In this document: piece by piece, positions 45,114 to 51,457 of the stretch
Numbering within the stretch: the stretch's first letter is position 1
Layout: each line of letters starts with the position of its first letter
Virus record (IMG/VR): IMGVR_UViG_3300048838_001252
Location: 18,446-82,445 of that record
Length of the DNA: 64,000 nucleotides
Origin: a virus
Direction: 5' to 3' (one strand)
Notes under the pieces: model-generated
Databases searched by the model: none
What the model saw: the letters and a program-made list of their open reading frames with translations, nothing else
Told to the model about the DNA's origin: nothing
Program-made: the position numbers and the translations under genes

Positions 45114-45114
45114 T

Positions 45115-45531
45115 TTAAATTGTACTTGTTGTGAGAACATATGAGTTTTCAAGTGCTTTCCCTTCAAAAACATCATCATCTAAACACATCTTATTGTATT
45201 GTTCGAGAATTTTAGTTTCACCGTGAATAATAATTTCGAGACGACCATTCAAACATGTAATACAACCAATATATTCTCTCTTTTTAAGGTCAAAATATGC
45301 ACCCTTGGGAATGTAAAAGAAAATTGTTTTTTCTTGAGGTTTGTCTGTATTAACAACCTTTTTATATTTAATTTGGGTATTATCTTCACAGTTGTCCCAA
45401 TATGTGAAAAAACGAATAATAATACCATCATCAACTTCGTGAACAACAGGAAGTTGTTGAATTAGCAATTCTTTTCTTTTGTCGATTAAATCATTAATTT
45501 TTTTTAATATTTCCCTTTTTTCATTGTTCAT
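45115..45531 (-). CDS. hypothetical protein
   Basis: 138 residues, helical N terminus (KREILKKINDLIDKRKELLI) then a beta-rich domain (IIRFFTYWDNCEDN, KTIFFYIPKGAYFDL, IGCITCLNGRLEIIIHGETK). The latter pattern looks like a small cupin-like sandwich. No assignment. Four bases after the stop of the upstream gene. Confidence 0.55.
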   Translation of the reverse strand: MNNEKREILKKINDLIDKRKELLIQQLPVVHEVDDGIIIRFFTYWDNCEDNTQIKYKKVVNTDKPQEKTIFFYIPKGAYFDLKKREYIGCITCLNGRLEIIIHGETKILEQYNKMCLDDDVFEGKALENSYVLTTSTI

Positions 45532-45535
45532 CTTT

Positions 45536-46189
45536 TTAACAATATGGTGCTTTACTTAAATTCTTAAATTCCCTACTATTATCTTCAATACCTAAACTAT
45601 TGCTTTCGATATAGCCTTCAGTATATTCTTTAATAAATAGTGTTCTGATATTATGTGGTGCTCTTTGAAATGCGGTAAATTTAATTTCATCGCCATCGCT
45701 TGAAAACAATGAAACCTCAACATCGTCCCAATCCAAATAATTAAAATATGCTTCGCCAGAAGGTTCAATTGCATCTGCCATAGTACCACCCCAATTACCG
45801 GGGTCATAATATCCACCTTTACCAATCGAGATTCTGTCTGAGTTGAAAAATAAATTGAATTTTAGGGGTTCTTTGTATTGGTCGTACTTATAGGTTATCT
45901 CTAAATTATAATCTAAGGTGATGTAGGAAGCATCGTCAAAATCATCTTCCCAATTTCCACCGATACTTGCATCTTCAACTTTTATTCCAATTTTGGAATT
46001 TCTTGCCGTCTTTTTATTGTCGCTAACACTTAATAAAGAATCACAAATAAATTGTTTTTGGAAATCTTCGTTGCTTAACAAATCCAAGACTTCCTGTTCT
46101 TTAAGGTATGCATCATTACCTAAAAAATCAAAATTCGAAACTTCTTCGTTAATGATTTTAATTAAATCTTTCTTTTTCACAGAAATCAT
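45536..46189 (-). CDS. internal-protein candidate with short leader (INE site)
   Basis: 217 residues. The N terminus MISVKKKDLIKIINEEVSNF has an INE site at 13-15, a short form of the leader found on other candidates here. The body is acidic and beta-rich with repeated Asp-Asp/Gly loops (ISIGKGGYYDPGNWGG). No family recognised. Late motif 8 bases upstream. Confidence 0.55.
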   Translation of the reverse strand: MISVKKKDLIKIINEEVSNFDFLGNDAYLKEQEVLDLLSNEDFQKQFICDSLLSVSDNKKTARNSKIGIKVEDASIGGNWEDDFDDASYITLDYNLEITYKYDQYKEPLKFNLFFNSDRISIGKGGYYDPGNWGGTMADAIEPSGEAYFNYLDWDDVEVSLFSSDGDEIKFTAFQRAPHNIRTLFIKEYTEGYIESNSLGIEDNSREFKNLSKAPYC

Positions 46190-46197
46190 TTTTAATA

Positions 46198-46205
46198 ATA
46201 AATAC
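46198..46205 (-). promoter_or_regulatory. late promoter motif (GTATTTAT)
   Basis: Minus strand reads TAAGTATTTATTATTAAAAATG before the gene at 45536. Confidence 0.6.
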
Positions 46206-46249
46206 TTATAACTTTATATAAAATCAAAAACATTTTTGTCACTTGAAAG

Positions 46250-46257
46250 TATTTATG
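46250..46257 (+). promoter_or_regulatory. late promoter motif with no annotated gene downstream
   Basis: Reads AAAGTATTTATGTAAAGAAAG; about 130 bases later a strong terminator follows. Confidence 0.55.
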
Positions 46258-46261
46258 TAAA

Positions 46262-46418
46262 GAAAGTCATTGCTTAATTTAGAATTAAGTTAGGTCTGAT
46301 AAAGTCAGGAATGATTTTTAAAATTAAATACCACATCGCCCGACAGGGGTTAGGTAAAATTTTAAGAACTTGACTTCAAAATTATAATTGCATCACAGTG
46401 TGGTGCAATTATTTTTTA
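46262..46418 (+). ncRNA. candidate late small RNA (about 155 nt)
   Basis: The interval lies between a late promoter motif and a 13-bp terminator hairpin. Inside it CTTAATT/AATTAAG form a short hairpin near 46273-46290 and AAGTCA pairs with TGACTT near the 3' end. The only frame of note encodes a 20-residue peptide (MIFKIKYHIARQGLGKILRT), so a tiny basic peptide is the alternative. Confidence 0.4.
46385..46418 (+). terminator. strong terminator
   Basis: ATAATTGCATCAC (46385-46397) pairs with GTGGTGCAATTAT (46401-46413), one G-U pair, followed by a T run. Confidence 0.8.
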
Positions 46419-46448
46419 AAATATTTTTCATTTTTTTTGAAAAAAGTT

Positions 46449-46478
46449 TGTATTTATGATTTTAATGCATATATTTGC
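46449..46478 (+). promoter_or_regulatory. housekeeping-type promoter of tRNA leader 1
   Basis: TTG near 46449-46451 and TATATTTG at 46471-46478, 19 bases apart, the optimum for Bacteroidota. It precedes the leader peptide ORF at 46521. Confidence 0.65.
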
Positions 46479-46520
46479 ATCGAAGTTTTTAGTTAAACAT
46501 AGTTGTTAGAGTTTTGAGTT

Positions 46521-46595
46521 ATGAAAAATTTAGTGTACATAGTGCCCCAACCGCAACAACATCCACAGGATGGTGAATGGGGAAAGTACGCTTAA
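46521..46595 (+). CDS. leader peptide 1 (Pro/Gln/His sensor), 24 residues
   Basis: Short ORF beginning MKNLVYIVPQPQQHPQ. It has eight consecutive Pro, Gln and His codons (46545-46568, CCC CAA CCG CAA CAA CAT CCA CAG) just before a segment, GAATGGGG at 46575-46582, that can pair with the 5' arm of the following terminator. The tRNA cluster downstream codes mainly for Pro, Gln and His tRNAs. Same MKNL start and layout as leader 2 at 51362. It is read as a regulatory leader peptide of the trp/his attenuator type. Confidence 0.75.
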   Translation: MKNLVYIVPQPQQHPQDGEWGKYA

Positions 46596-46654
46596 ATTTT
46601 TCGTGAAAGTTTAAGGTGAAGTAGACCCCATTCTGAAAAGAGTGGGGTTTTTTT
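46575..46654 (+). promoter_or_regulatory. attenuator 1: antiterminator/terminator switch
   Basis: Terminator: CCCCATTC (46626-46633) with GAGTGGGG (46640-46647) then seven T. Antiterminator: GAATGGGG (46575-46582, inside the leader ORF) is an exact complement of CCCCATTC, 8 perfect pairs versus 7 plus one G-U in the terminator. A ribosome at the stop codon (46593-46595) would cover the antiterminator arm; one stalled at the PQPQQHPQ codons would leave it free. Confidence 0.75.
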
Positions 46655-46682
46655 GTAACATTTTTTTCGTTCTTTCGTATAA
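46655..46682 (+). promoter_or_regulatory. ECF-like promoter GTAACAT-N14-CGTATAA
   Basis: GTAACAT at 46655-46661, 14 bases, CGTATAA at 46676-46682. It begins in the T run of the attenuator terminator and lies 21 bases before the HNH start. Confidence 0.65.
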
Positions 46683-46703
46683 TGAGTTTTGAAATATATA
46701 AAA

Positions 46704-47135
46704 ATGAATAAGATTTGTACAAAATGTAAGAGTTCTTTGAATATTGATGAATTTCCCATTGTTAATGGAAAAACAAAAAAACGTAGTTCAATGTGTTTGA
46801 CGTGTAAAAGAGAGTATGATAGGGAATATCATAAGAAATATGCCGAAAAACGTAATGAACTAAAAAGAAAAACACAATTAAAGAATAGACTTAGAAATAG
46901 AAAGTTTATTGTTGATTATTTAAAAGAAAATCCGTGCGTTGATTGCGGGGAAAATGATTTTATTGTGCTTGAATTTGACCACAAATACGATAAAAAATTT
47001 AACCTTGCTGACGCAGCCAGACGTGGGTATTCTTTGAAAACAATAAAAAAAGAAATTGAAAAGTGTGATGTTGTTTGTGCCAATTGTCATAGACGCAGAA
47101 CAGCAAAACAATTTAATTATTATATCAGGGTGTGA
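46704..47135 (+). CDS. HNH homing endonuclease ending inside a tRNA gene
   Basis: 143 residues from ATG 46704. N-terminal zinc motif (CTKCKSSLNIDEF ... CLTCK), a long basic helix, then the HNH domain: CVDCGENDFIVLEFDH with the catalytic His, and CDVVCANCHRRRTAKQF. The last three codons and stop (47124-47135) lie inside the acceptor stem of the tRNA-Pro that follows. It sits between attenuator 1 and the tRNA cluster, so readthrough transcripts would contain it. Confidence 0.85.
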   Translation: MNKICTKCKSSLNIDEFPIVNGKTKKRSSMCLTCKREYDREYHKKYAEKRNELKRKTQLKNRLRNRKFIVDYLKENPCVDCGENDFIVLEFDHKYDKKFNLADAARRGYSLKTIKKEIEKCDVVCANCHRRRTAKQFNYYIRV

Positions 47136-47219
47136 GCGAGAGGTTGAAGCTACTGGTCTTGGAAACCAGTGACGGCACAAAGGCGTTGTCGTCCGTGGGT
47201 TCGAACCCCACCACCCTGA
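47126..47219 (+). tRNA. tRNA-Pro(UGG) with long variable arm
   Basis: Acceptor CAGGGTG/CACCCTG (7 bp), D stem AGC/GCT, anticodon stem CTGGT/ACCAG with loop CTTGGAA (anticodon TGG), T arm GTGGG-TTCGAAC-CCCAC, A73. C1-G72, A73 and the UGG anticodon are proline identity features. Between anticodon and T stems it has 25 bases with a 7-bp stem (GACGGCA/TGTCGTC), an arm normally seen only in Ser, Leu and Tyr tRNAs. Confidence 0.75.
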
Positions 47220-47226
47220 CAAACCG

Positions 47227-47288
47227 CCCCAAACGGTATATAAAATTGTAATCAAGCAGTGCGCATTTAGTGCTAATTACATATTTGG
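47227..47288 (+). other. intergenic stem-loop between tRNAs
   Basis: CCCAAA near 47227 pairs with TTTGGG near 47284, enclosing TGTAAT/ATTACA with AGCA/TGCT. Probably a structured spacer of the tRNA transcript. Confidence 0.3.
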
Positions 47289-47295
47289 GACACAT

Positions 47296-47371
47296 GGTGA
47301 TTGTAGAGGAATTGGTAGACTCACCTGACTGTGAATCAGGAATCTTGCGGGTTCAAGTCCCGTCTTTCACC
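47296..47371 (+). tRNA. tRNA-His(GUG), acceptor stem with mismatches
   Basis: Anticodon stem CCTGA/TCAGG, loop CTGTGAA (anticodon GTG). A G at position -1 opposite C73 fits histidine identity. T arm GCGGG-TTCAAGT-CCCGT. The acceptor has two U-U mismatches (GTGATTG with CTTTCAC). Confidence 0.8.
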
Positions 47372-47400
47372 CAAATAGTGTTCATTGAAATATTGTTTTT

Positions 47401-47473
47401 CGGGATGTGGTGTAGTTGGTAACATGCGTGCTTTGGGAGCATGAGACCGTGGGTTCGAGTCCCGCCATCCCGA
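47401..47473 (+). tRNA. tRNA-Pro(UGG)
   Basis: Acceptor CGGGATG/CATCCCG, anticodon stem CGTGC/GCATG with loop TTTGGGA, T arm GTGGG-TTCGAGT-CCCGC, A73. C1-G72 as in bacterial tRNA-Pro. Short variable loop. Confidence 0.9.
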
Positions 47474-47475
47474 CT

Positions 47476-47549
47476 GTGTTAGTGGACTGTTGGTTTGTCC
47501 GTCAAGATTGTGACTCTTGTTGACGGGGGTTCGATTCCCCTCTAACACC
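47476..47549 (+). tRNA. tRNA-His(GUG), second copy
   Basis: Acceptor GTGTTAG/CTAACAC (7 perfect pairs), anticodon stem CAAGA/TCTTG with loop TTGTGAC, T arm GGGGG-TTCGATT-CCCCT, C73. Position -1 is T, not G, so the extra G would have to be added. Confidence 0.8.
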
Positions 47550-47565
47550 CAAAAATACATGATAT

Positions 47566-47638
47566 TGTCTCATGGTGTAATTGGCAACACGTTTGACTCT
47601 GAATCAAAAGAGTGGGGGTTCGAAACCCTCTGAGACAA
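47566..47638 (+). tRNA. tRNA-Gln(CUG)
   Basis: Acceptor TGTCTCA/TGAGACA, D stem GTGT/ACAC, anticodon stem TTTGA/TCAAA with loop CTCTGAA, T arm GGGGG-TTCGAAA-CCCTC, A73. Confidence 0.88.
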
Positions 47639-47643
47639 CAAAT

Positions 47644-47752
47644 GGTCTTCTGGTGGAATTGGAAGACATACCCTTTAAGGGGGCGAAGGTAATAACAGGT
47701 GTTCCAATAGAACAGAATAACTTCATTGCAGGTTCGAATCCTGTGAAGACCA
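47644..47752 (+). tRNA. tRNA-Leu(UAA) with oversized variable arm
   Basis: Acceptor GGTCTTC/GAAGACC, Leu-type D arm (GTGGAATTGG), anticodon loop TTTAAGG (anticodon TAA) on a weak stem, T arm GCAGG-TTCGAAT-CCTGT. The variable region is about 42 bases: GAAG/CTTC outside and a TGTTC/GAACA hairpin inside. Total 109 bases, unusually long. Confidence 0.65.
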
Positions 47753-47797
47753 CGAATGCCGAAATGCGGAGCAGAAATGCGCCAAATTACGGAATAT

Positions 47798-47878
47798 TAT
47801 CCTCTGGCAGAATGGTTATTGCATCGCCCTTTGAAGGCGACACCGAAAGGTTTGCAGGTTCGAGTCCTGCGGGGATAA
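47798..47878 (+). tRNA. tRNA-Gln(UUG) with hairpin in the variable loop
   Basis: Acceptor TATCCTC/GGGGATA (one G-U), D stem GCAG/TTGC, anticodon stem TCGCC/GGCGA with loop CTTTGAA, T arm GCAGG-TTCGAGT-CCTGC. Variable region 13 bases with ACC-GAAA-GGT, where class I tRNAs have 4-5. Confidence 0.75.
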
Positions 47879-47887
47879 CAAAAAATT

Positions 47888-47916
47888 TTGAAAATTCAAT
47901 TTTTTTTCTACCTTTG
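47888..47916 (+). promoter_or_regulatory. housekeeping-type promoter before tRNA-Gln
   Basis: TTG at 47888-47890 and TACCTTTG at 47909-47916, 18 bases apart; the tRNA starts at 47925. Confidence 0.6.
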
Positions 47917-47924
47917 TAAAAAAT

Positions 47925-47997
47925 TGACCTGTGGTGTAATTGGCAACACGTCAGATTTTGGTTCTGAAGTCTCTGAGTTCGAGTCTCAGCAGGTCAA
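47925..47997 (+). tRNA. tRNA-Gln(UUG)
   Basis: Acceptor TGACCTG/CAGGTCA, D stem GTGT/ACAC, anticodon stem TCAGA/TCTGA with loop TTTTGGT, T arm CTGAG-TTCGAGT-CTCAG. Own promoter immediately upstream. Confidence 0.9.
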
Positions 47998-48013
47998 CTA
48001 ATTTTCTTGGAAT

Positions 48014-48241
48014 ATGGATGAATTAGAAATATTACGAAAAGAAAACGAAGATTTAAAAGACAAACTAACCGATTTGACTTTCGAATTGAATTACAATAAA
48101 CAAACGGAGTTAATTGAATTCGTTCGTGAATTATATCAATCATTAGGCAATGTTGGTAAAAATCTTACAAAAAAAGAATTGGTTGAAAATCTGAGAAACT
48201 ATATTAGAGAGTTTACAAAAAATAATAAAATACAATTATGA
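48014..48241 (+). CDS. small coiled-coil protein
   Basis: 75 residues, predicted coiled coil (ILRKENEDLKDKLTDLTFEL) followed by a helical tail (KNLTKKELVENLRNYIREFT). Stop overlaps the next start (ATGA). Probably forms a unit with the receiver-domain gene. Function unknown. Confidence 0.6.
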   Translation: MDELEILRKENEDLKDKLTDLTFELNYNKQTELIEFVRELYQSLGNVGKNLTKKELVENLRNYIREFTKNNKIQL

Positions 48242-48672
48242 GTTACAATTTATTTCTTGACGATGTTCGTATGCCGAAGGATGCCTTCGAATACATGAAA
48301 CAACCAATTTATATTTCGGTTGAATGGATTGTTGTCAGGAATTATTATGCCTTCATCACACTAATTGAGAATAAGGGTGTCCCGGAAATCATATCGTTTG
48401 ACCACGACCTTGCCGATGAGCATTACGATTATCAAGAACAGTTTGGCAACAACGAAATCTACGATGTTATGACCGAAAAAACCGGATATCATTGTGCAAA
48501 GTGGCTTATTGATTACTGTATTGATAATGAAAAGGAACTTCCTGCCGAAATCATCATTCATTCAATGAATCCTGCAGGAAGTATGAACATCAAGTCATTA
48601 TTTAACACCTACATCAAAGTACATGGAAAAAAGCCAATTGATGTTTATGTATTACCTTCTTCCAGAAGATGA
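48238..48672 (+). CDS. cyclic-phosphate-processing receiver (cREC) domain protein
   Basis: Receiver-like fold with the phage/bacterial cREC layout: LFLDDVRMP (Asp8-Asp9), IISFDHDLADEH, TGYHCAKWLIDY, then IIHSMNPAGSMNI. This family has been proposed from comparative genomics to act on cyclic-phosphate ends of RNA or nucleotides. Placed within a tRNA island, a role in repairing cut tRNA ends is attractive but unproven. Its end overlaps a convergent gene by 21 bases. Confidence 0.7.
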   Translation: MSYNLFLDDVRMPKDAFEYMKQPIYISVEWIVVRNYYAFITLIENKGVPEIISFDHDLADEHYDYQEQFGNNEIYDVMTEKTGYHCAKWLIDYCIDNEKELPAEIIIHSMNPAGSMNIKSLFNTYIKVHGKKPIDVYVLPSSRR

Positions 48673-49518
48673 ACGGCTTGAACCAGTAGAACTTCCTGTA
48701 CTTCTATTTACTGTCCCACTATTTGAACTCCTTGATTGCGTTGGTTGTGAATAACTACGTGGCGTTGTATTTGTCGTTCTATTTGTCGGTGCAACTGACG
48801 GTGCTCTTGTCGGTGCAGTACGTGAATATGAGGGAGCAGTTGAGGGTGCTCTTGAGGGAGCAGTTCTCGTTGGTGTACTATAAGTACGTGATTGAGTACT
48901 TGTAGTTGTACGTGTTGTTGTACTTCGAGTTGTATTAGTATTATTATATGCTGGACGTGTGCTCATGCGTGGTGAACTATAGGTCGGCTTGTAAGTTCTC
49001 GCATCATCAGTGCGAGTTTCTTGTCTCTGTAGAGTAGATGTTCTCCTTTGTGGTTGATTATAAACAGACCTACTTGAAGTCACATATCTATTTCTATGAC
49101 CGTAATTATAGCTAACATATTGTCTATTATGACCCCAATACCCATAATTATAGCTAATATAGTATCTATTGTAGTGCCAATAGTTATATCTATAATAAGG
49201 AGTGTACCAGTAATCATAGAAGAAAGGGTCGTAATAACTATAATATGGCTGATAATAGTATGGGTATCGGTAGCCGAAAGTCAATAAAAAACGATAATTT
49301 GGCTCGTTATAATCTCTACAATAATTGTTAATTATCACTGGTTCAGATTTTTCCTTAACAACAATATAAACAGTATCTATTTTTGTTGTGTCAGGAGTAC
49401 CATATAATTCTTTGTCTTTCTCCAGACGATATTTCTCGTAATTTGAGAGTTCTCTTTCCTGTGCAATTAATGTAAATGCAAAGAGAATTGCGAGTAGTGT
49501 TAATAGTATCTTTTTCAT
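48652..49518 (-). CDS. secreted Tyr-rich then Ser/Thr/Arg-rich low-complexity protein
   Basis: Signal peptide MKKILLTLLAILFAFTLIAQ. After a short charged part comes a segment extremely rich in Tyr (about 75-140, YYYQPYYSYYDPFFYDYWY) and then a Ser/Thr/Arg/Pro-rich tail to the end. The composition resembles proteins of the Bacteroidota envelope. Phage genes with this composition are rare; it may coat the cell surface or be of host origin. The promoter motif upstream is a CTATTTAT variant. Confidence 0.6.
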   Translation of the reverse strand: MKKILLTLLAILFAFTLIAQERELSNYEKYRLEKDKELYGTPDTTKIDTVYIVVKEKSEPVIINNYCRDYNEPNYRFLLTFGYRYPYYYQPYYSYYDPFFYDYWYTPYYRYNYWHYNRYYISYNYGYWGHNRQYVSYNYGHRNRYVTSSRSVYNQPQRRTSTLQRQETRTDDARTYKPTYSSPRMSTRPAYNNTNTTRSTTTRTTTSTQSRTYSTPTRTAPSRAPSTAPSYSRTAPTRAPSVAPTNRTTNTTPRSYSQPTQSRSSNSGTVNRSTGSSTGSSRSSSGRR

Positions 49519-49565
49519 GACTTGTGTGTTTTTAATTAAAAGGCAATTAACGTGCCAGATTTTTT

Positions 49566-49573
49566 ATAAATAG
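49566..49573 (-). promoter_or_regulatory. late promoter motif, variant CTATTTAT
   Basis: Minus strand reads AATCTATTTATAAAAAATC before the secreted protein gene; back to back with the plus-strand motif at 49578. Confidence 0.4.
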
Positions 49574-49577
49574 ATTG

Positions 49578-49585
49578 GTATTTAT
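49578..49585 (+). promoter_or_regulatory. late promoter motif (GTATTTAT)
   Basis: Reads TTGGTATTTATGTAAAAAATA, 18 bases before the ATG at 49604. Confidence 0.6.
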
Positions 49586-49603
49586 GTAAAAAATATTCTT
49601 TCA

Positions 49604-50191
49604 ATGAAACAAAATGATAAAGAAAGGCTTTTTGAAGTCATGCATAAAGTTGCTGGACTACCATTAATCAATGAGAATATTGAAGAAAACAATGTTCCAA
49701 AATTAGGTTCTGTATATAAGGAAGGGGAAAGCTATCTTTGGAAAAACCAAAAAGTATTTGTCGATGAAAATAAAGAAACATTAATATTTGAACTTTTAAT
49801 TTCTGAGGTCATAAAATATGTTGCACCGGAATTAACACAGAAAATGAATATAGTTGGTAATCAAGTATTAAATTTACCATCATTTGACGACCAATTAACT
49901 CGAAATCAAGAATATTCGTCCATGTATCGACAATCGGGTGGTGATGAATTCTATAAAAAATACGATAAAATAAGTAAAACAATCTATAGAATCTTAAATT
50001 ATAACATCAATCTTACGGTGGTTATGGAAAAATCTCAAGCCAACCCCAAAGACTTTGTTCCTGTTGAACATATTTCAGGATTTAACAAAGCCATTGAAGA
50101 AATTAGTAAAGTTTTTAATGTTAATAAAATTGATTTAAGTATTGATATTGGAAAATTGTTACAGAAAAATTTTATAGAAATTGACAATTAA
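49604..50191 (+). CDS. internal-protein candidate with leader (RLFEVM...INE)
   Basis: 195 residues. Leader MKQNDKERLFEVMHKVAGLP then LINE, predicted cut after Glu24. The body is mostly helical (LLISEVIKYVAPELTQKMNI) with no recognised motif. It lies far from the 37-43 kb internal-protein cluster and on the other strand, yet has the same leader and the same promoter type, which argues for a family defined by the leader. Confidence 0.65.
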   Translation: MKQNDKERLFEVMHKVAGLPLINENIEENNVPKLGSVYKEGESYLWKNQKVFVDENKETLIFELLISEVIKYVAPELTQKMNIVGNQVLNLPSFDDQLTRNQEYSSMYRQSGGDEFYKKYDKISKTIYRILNYNINLTVVMEKSQANPKDFVPVEHISGFNKAIEEISKVFNVNKIDLSIDIGKLLQKNFIEIDN

Positions 50192-50202
50192 ATACATGAT
50201 TT

Positions 50203-51234
50203 ATGAAACAAAATGATAAACAAAGACTTTTTGAAGTCATGACAAGGCTCGATAAAACATTCAAACCCAAATTGAATGAAGAAACATTTCGTGATAAAAA
50301 TTTCAAGTTTCATGAAGGAGATGAAGTTACGTTTTTAAAAGACGGAAAACAAATTGATGGTATTATTTCAGATTATGATTATCATATGATGACTTGGAAA
50401 CCCACATATAATATTGATTATATGCAAGATGGTAGAAAAATGACCATAATTGGTGTTTCAGAGGATAACATTACACTAAAAAAATCCGGGTCAGAAGAAG
50501 AGTATCAAAAAAGATTTAATCAAAATAAAATGATACATAAAATGCAAGATGGTTTAGAAGAAGAAGCAAACAACAACCAATATTTTCCAATAACAACACC
50601 TGTTAGTAGTGAAGACGATAAATTATTTACCGGATTGGTTAATCAGGGAATTGATTCGCATCTTGAAGGATTCACCAAAAGTACATTTGATGTAAAAGAT
50701 AGTGGTTTGGGAAAACGTAGGGTTTTTAATTTCCACACATCGGAACTTCCAATATTATTAAGAAGACTTGAAGAACTTGGAACGGAAGAAGCACTCCAAT
50801 GGAAAGACGATATTGAAAATTATGATAATAATATCAATGAAATGAATATTGGAGAAATGAGAGATGATGAATTTAAATATTTTCATCAAAGCGAAGGAAC
50901 ACCAATTACTAAACATAATGTTCTTGATTGGTTAAGAGACCATCCAGAAGATTTTGATAAATATAAACATTTATTAAATCCAAAGAGTACTGATACCATG
51001 AGACGTTTATTAATTACGCATCCTCAATTCGTCAATAAATTAAATTGGTATTTTAATCGTTTGGGTAGTGTTGACCTTAATCATATGTTAAATAAACGAC
51101 CAGAATTAATTGATGCAGTCGAATTACCATTAGAACATTTAGGTAGGAGAGATTTATTCTCGATATTGAAAAATCATCCTGAATTAAATAATCACCCTAA
51201 ACTACAACAAATAAAACAAAAATACGTAATATAA
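50203..51234 (+). CDS. internal-protein candidate with leader (RLFEVM...LNE)
   Basis: 343 residues. Leader MKQNDKQRLFEVMTRLDKTF plus KPKLNE, predicted cut after Glu26; nearly identical to that of the gene at 41326. The body contains a beta segment (VTFLKDGKQIDGIISDYDYH, possibly an SH3-like fold), and a helical C-terminal half with repeated motifs around HPEDFDKY, HPQFVNKL, RPELIDAV and HPELNNHP, resembling short helical repeats. Eleven bases after the preceding gene. Confidence 0.65.
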   Translation: MKQNDKQRLFEVMTRLDKTFKPKLNEETFRDKNFKFHEGDEVTFLKDGKQIDGIISDYDYHMMTWKPTYNIDYMQDGRKMTIIGVSEDNITLKKSGSEEEYQKRFNQNKMIHKMQDGLEEEANNNQYFPITTPVSSEDDKLFTGLVNQGIDSHLEGFTKSTFDVKDSGLGKRRVFNFHTSELPILLRRLEELGTEEALQWKDDIENYDNNINEMNIGEMRDDEFKYFHQSEGTPITKHNVLDWLRDHPEDFDKYKHLLNPKSTDTMRRLLITHPQFVNKLNWYFNRLGSVDLNHMLNKRPELIDAVELPLEHLGRRDLFSILKNHPELNNHPKLQQIKQKYVI

Positions 51235-51291
51235 AAACACGTTAATTATCAATCATTTATAAAAAAAATAAAAAATAATTTAAAAAAAGTT

Positions 51292-51320
51292 TGGAATTGT
51301 TGTAACATTTTATACCTTTG
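51292..51320 (+). promoter_or_regulatory. housekeeping-type promoter of tRNA leader 2
   Basis: TTG at 51292-51294 and TACCTTTG at 51313-51320, 18 bases apart. The leader ORF starts at 51362. Confidence 0.65.
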
Positions 51321-51361
51321 TAACGTATTTAGATAAAAACGATTTAATTATAAAAAAGAAA

Positions 51362-51457
51362 ATGAAAAATTTACTCGACATATTAATGGTAGCGGTAGCC
51401 TTGGAAGCAGACCTATTATGGGTGGCTGATGAGGATATGCTATGCGGAGTCGGGTAA
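51362..51457 (+). CDS. leader peptide 2 (Leu/Asp/Val/Ala/Glu/Trp/Gly sensor), 31 residues
   Basis: Short ORF starting MKNLLDILMVAVALEADLLW. Of residues 4-31, 24 are Leu (7), Asp (4), Val (4), Ala (4), Glu (2), Gly (2) or Trp (1); the others are Met, Ile and Cys. These seven amino acids are the ones whose tRNAs are encoded in the cluster after it (51562-54813). Its last codons GGA GTC GGG (51446-51454) form the antiterminator arm. Read as a multi-amino-acid attenuator leader peptide. Confidence 0.75.
   Translation: MKNLLDILMVAVALEADLLWVADEDMLCGVG

Noticed and set aside
47126-47219. Reading this gene as tRNA-Ser because of the long variable arm
   Set aside because: The 7-base anticodon loop CTTGGAA gives UGG, and C1-G72 with A73 are proline features; GGA could only be read from a 9-base loop.
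47581-47919. 112-codon ORF across three tRNA genes on the plus strand
   Set aside because: It runs through well-folded tRNA genes and has no protein-like composition; the translated text mirrors tRNA T arms (VRNPL/GSNP-type residues).
51295-51325. Fifth copy of the ECF-like promoter (GTAACAT then CGTATTT)
   Set aside because: Spacing is 15 and the -10 has mismatches; the housekeeping motif TACCTTTG in between explains the site better.
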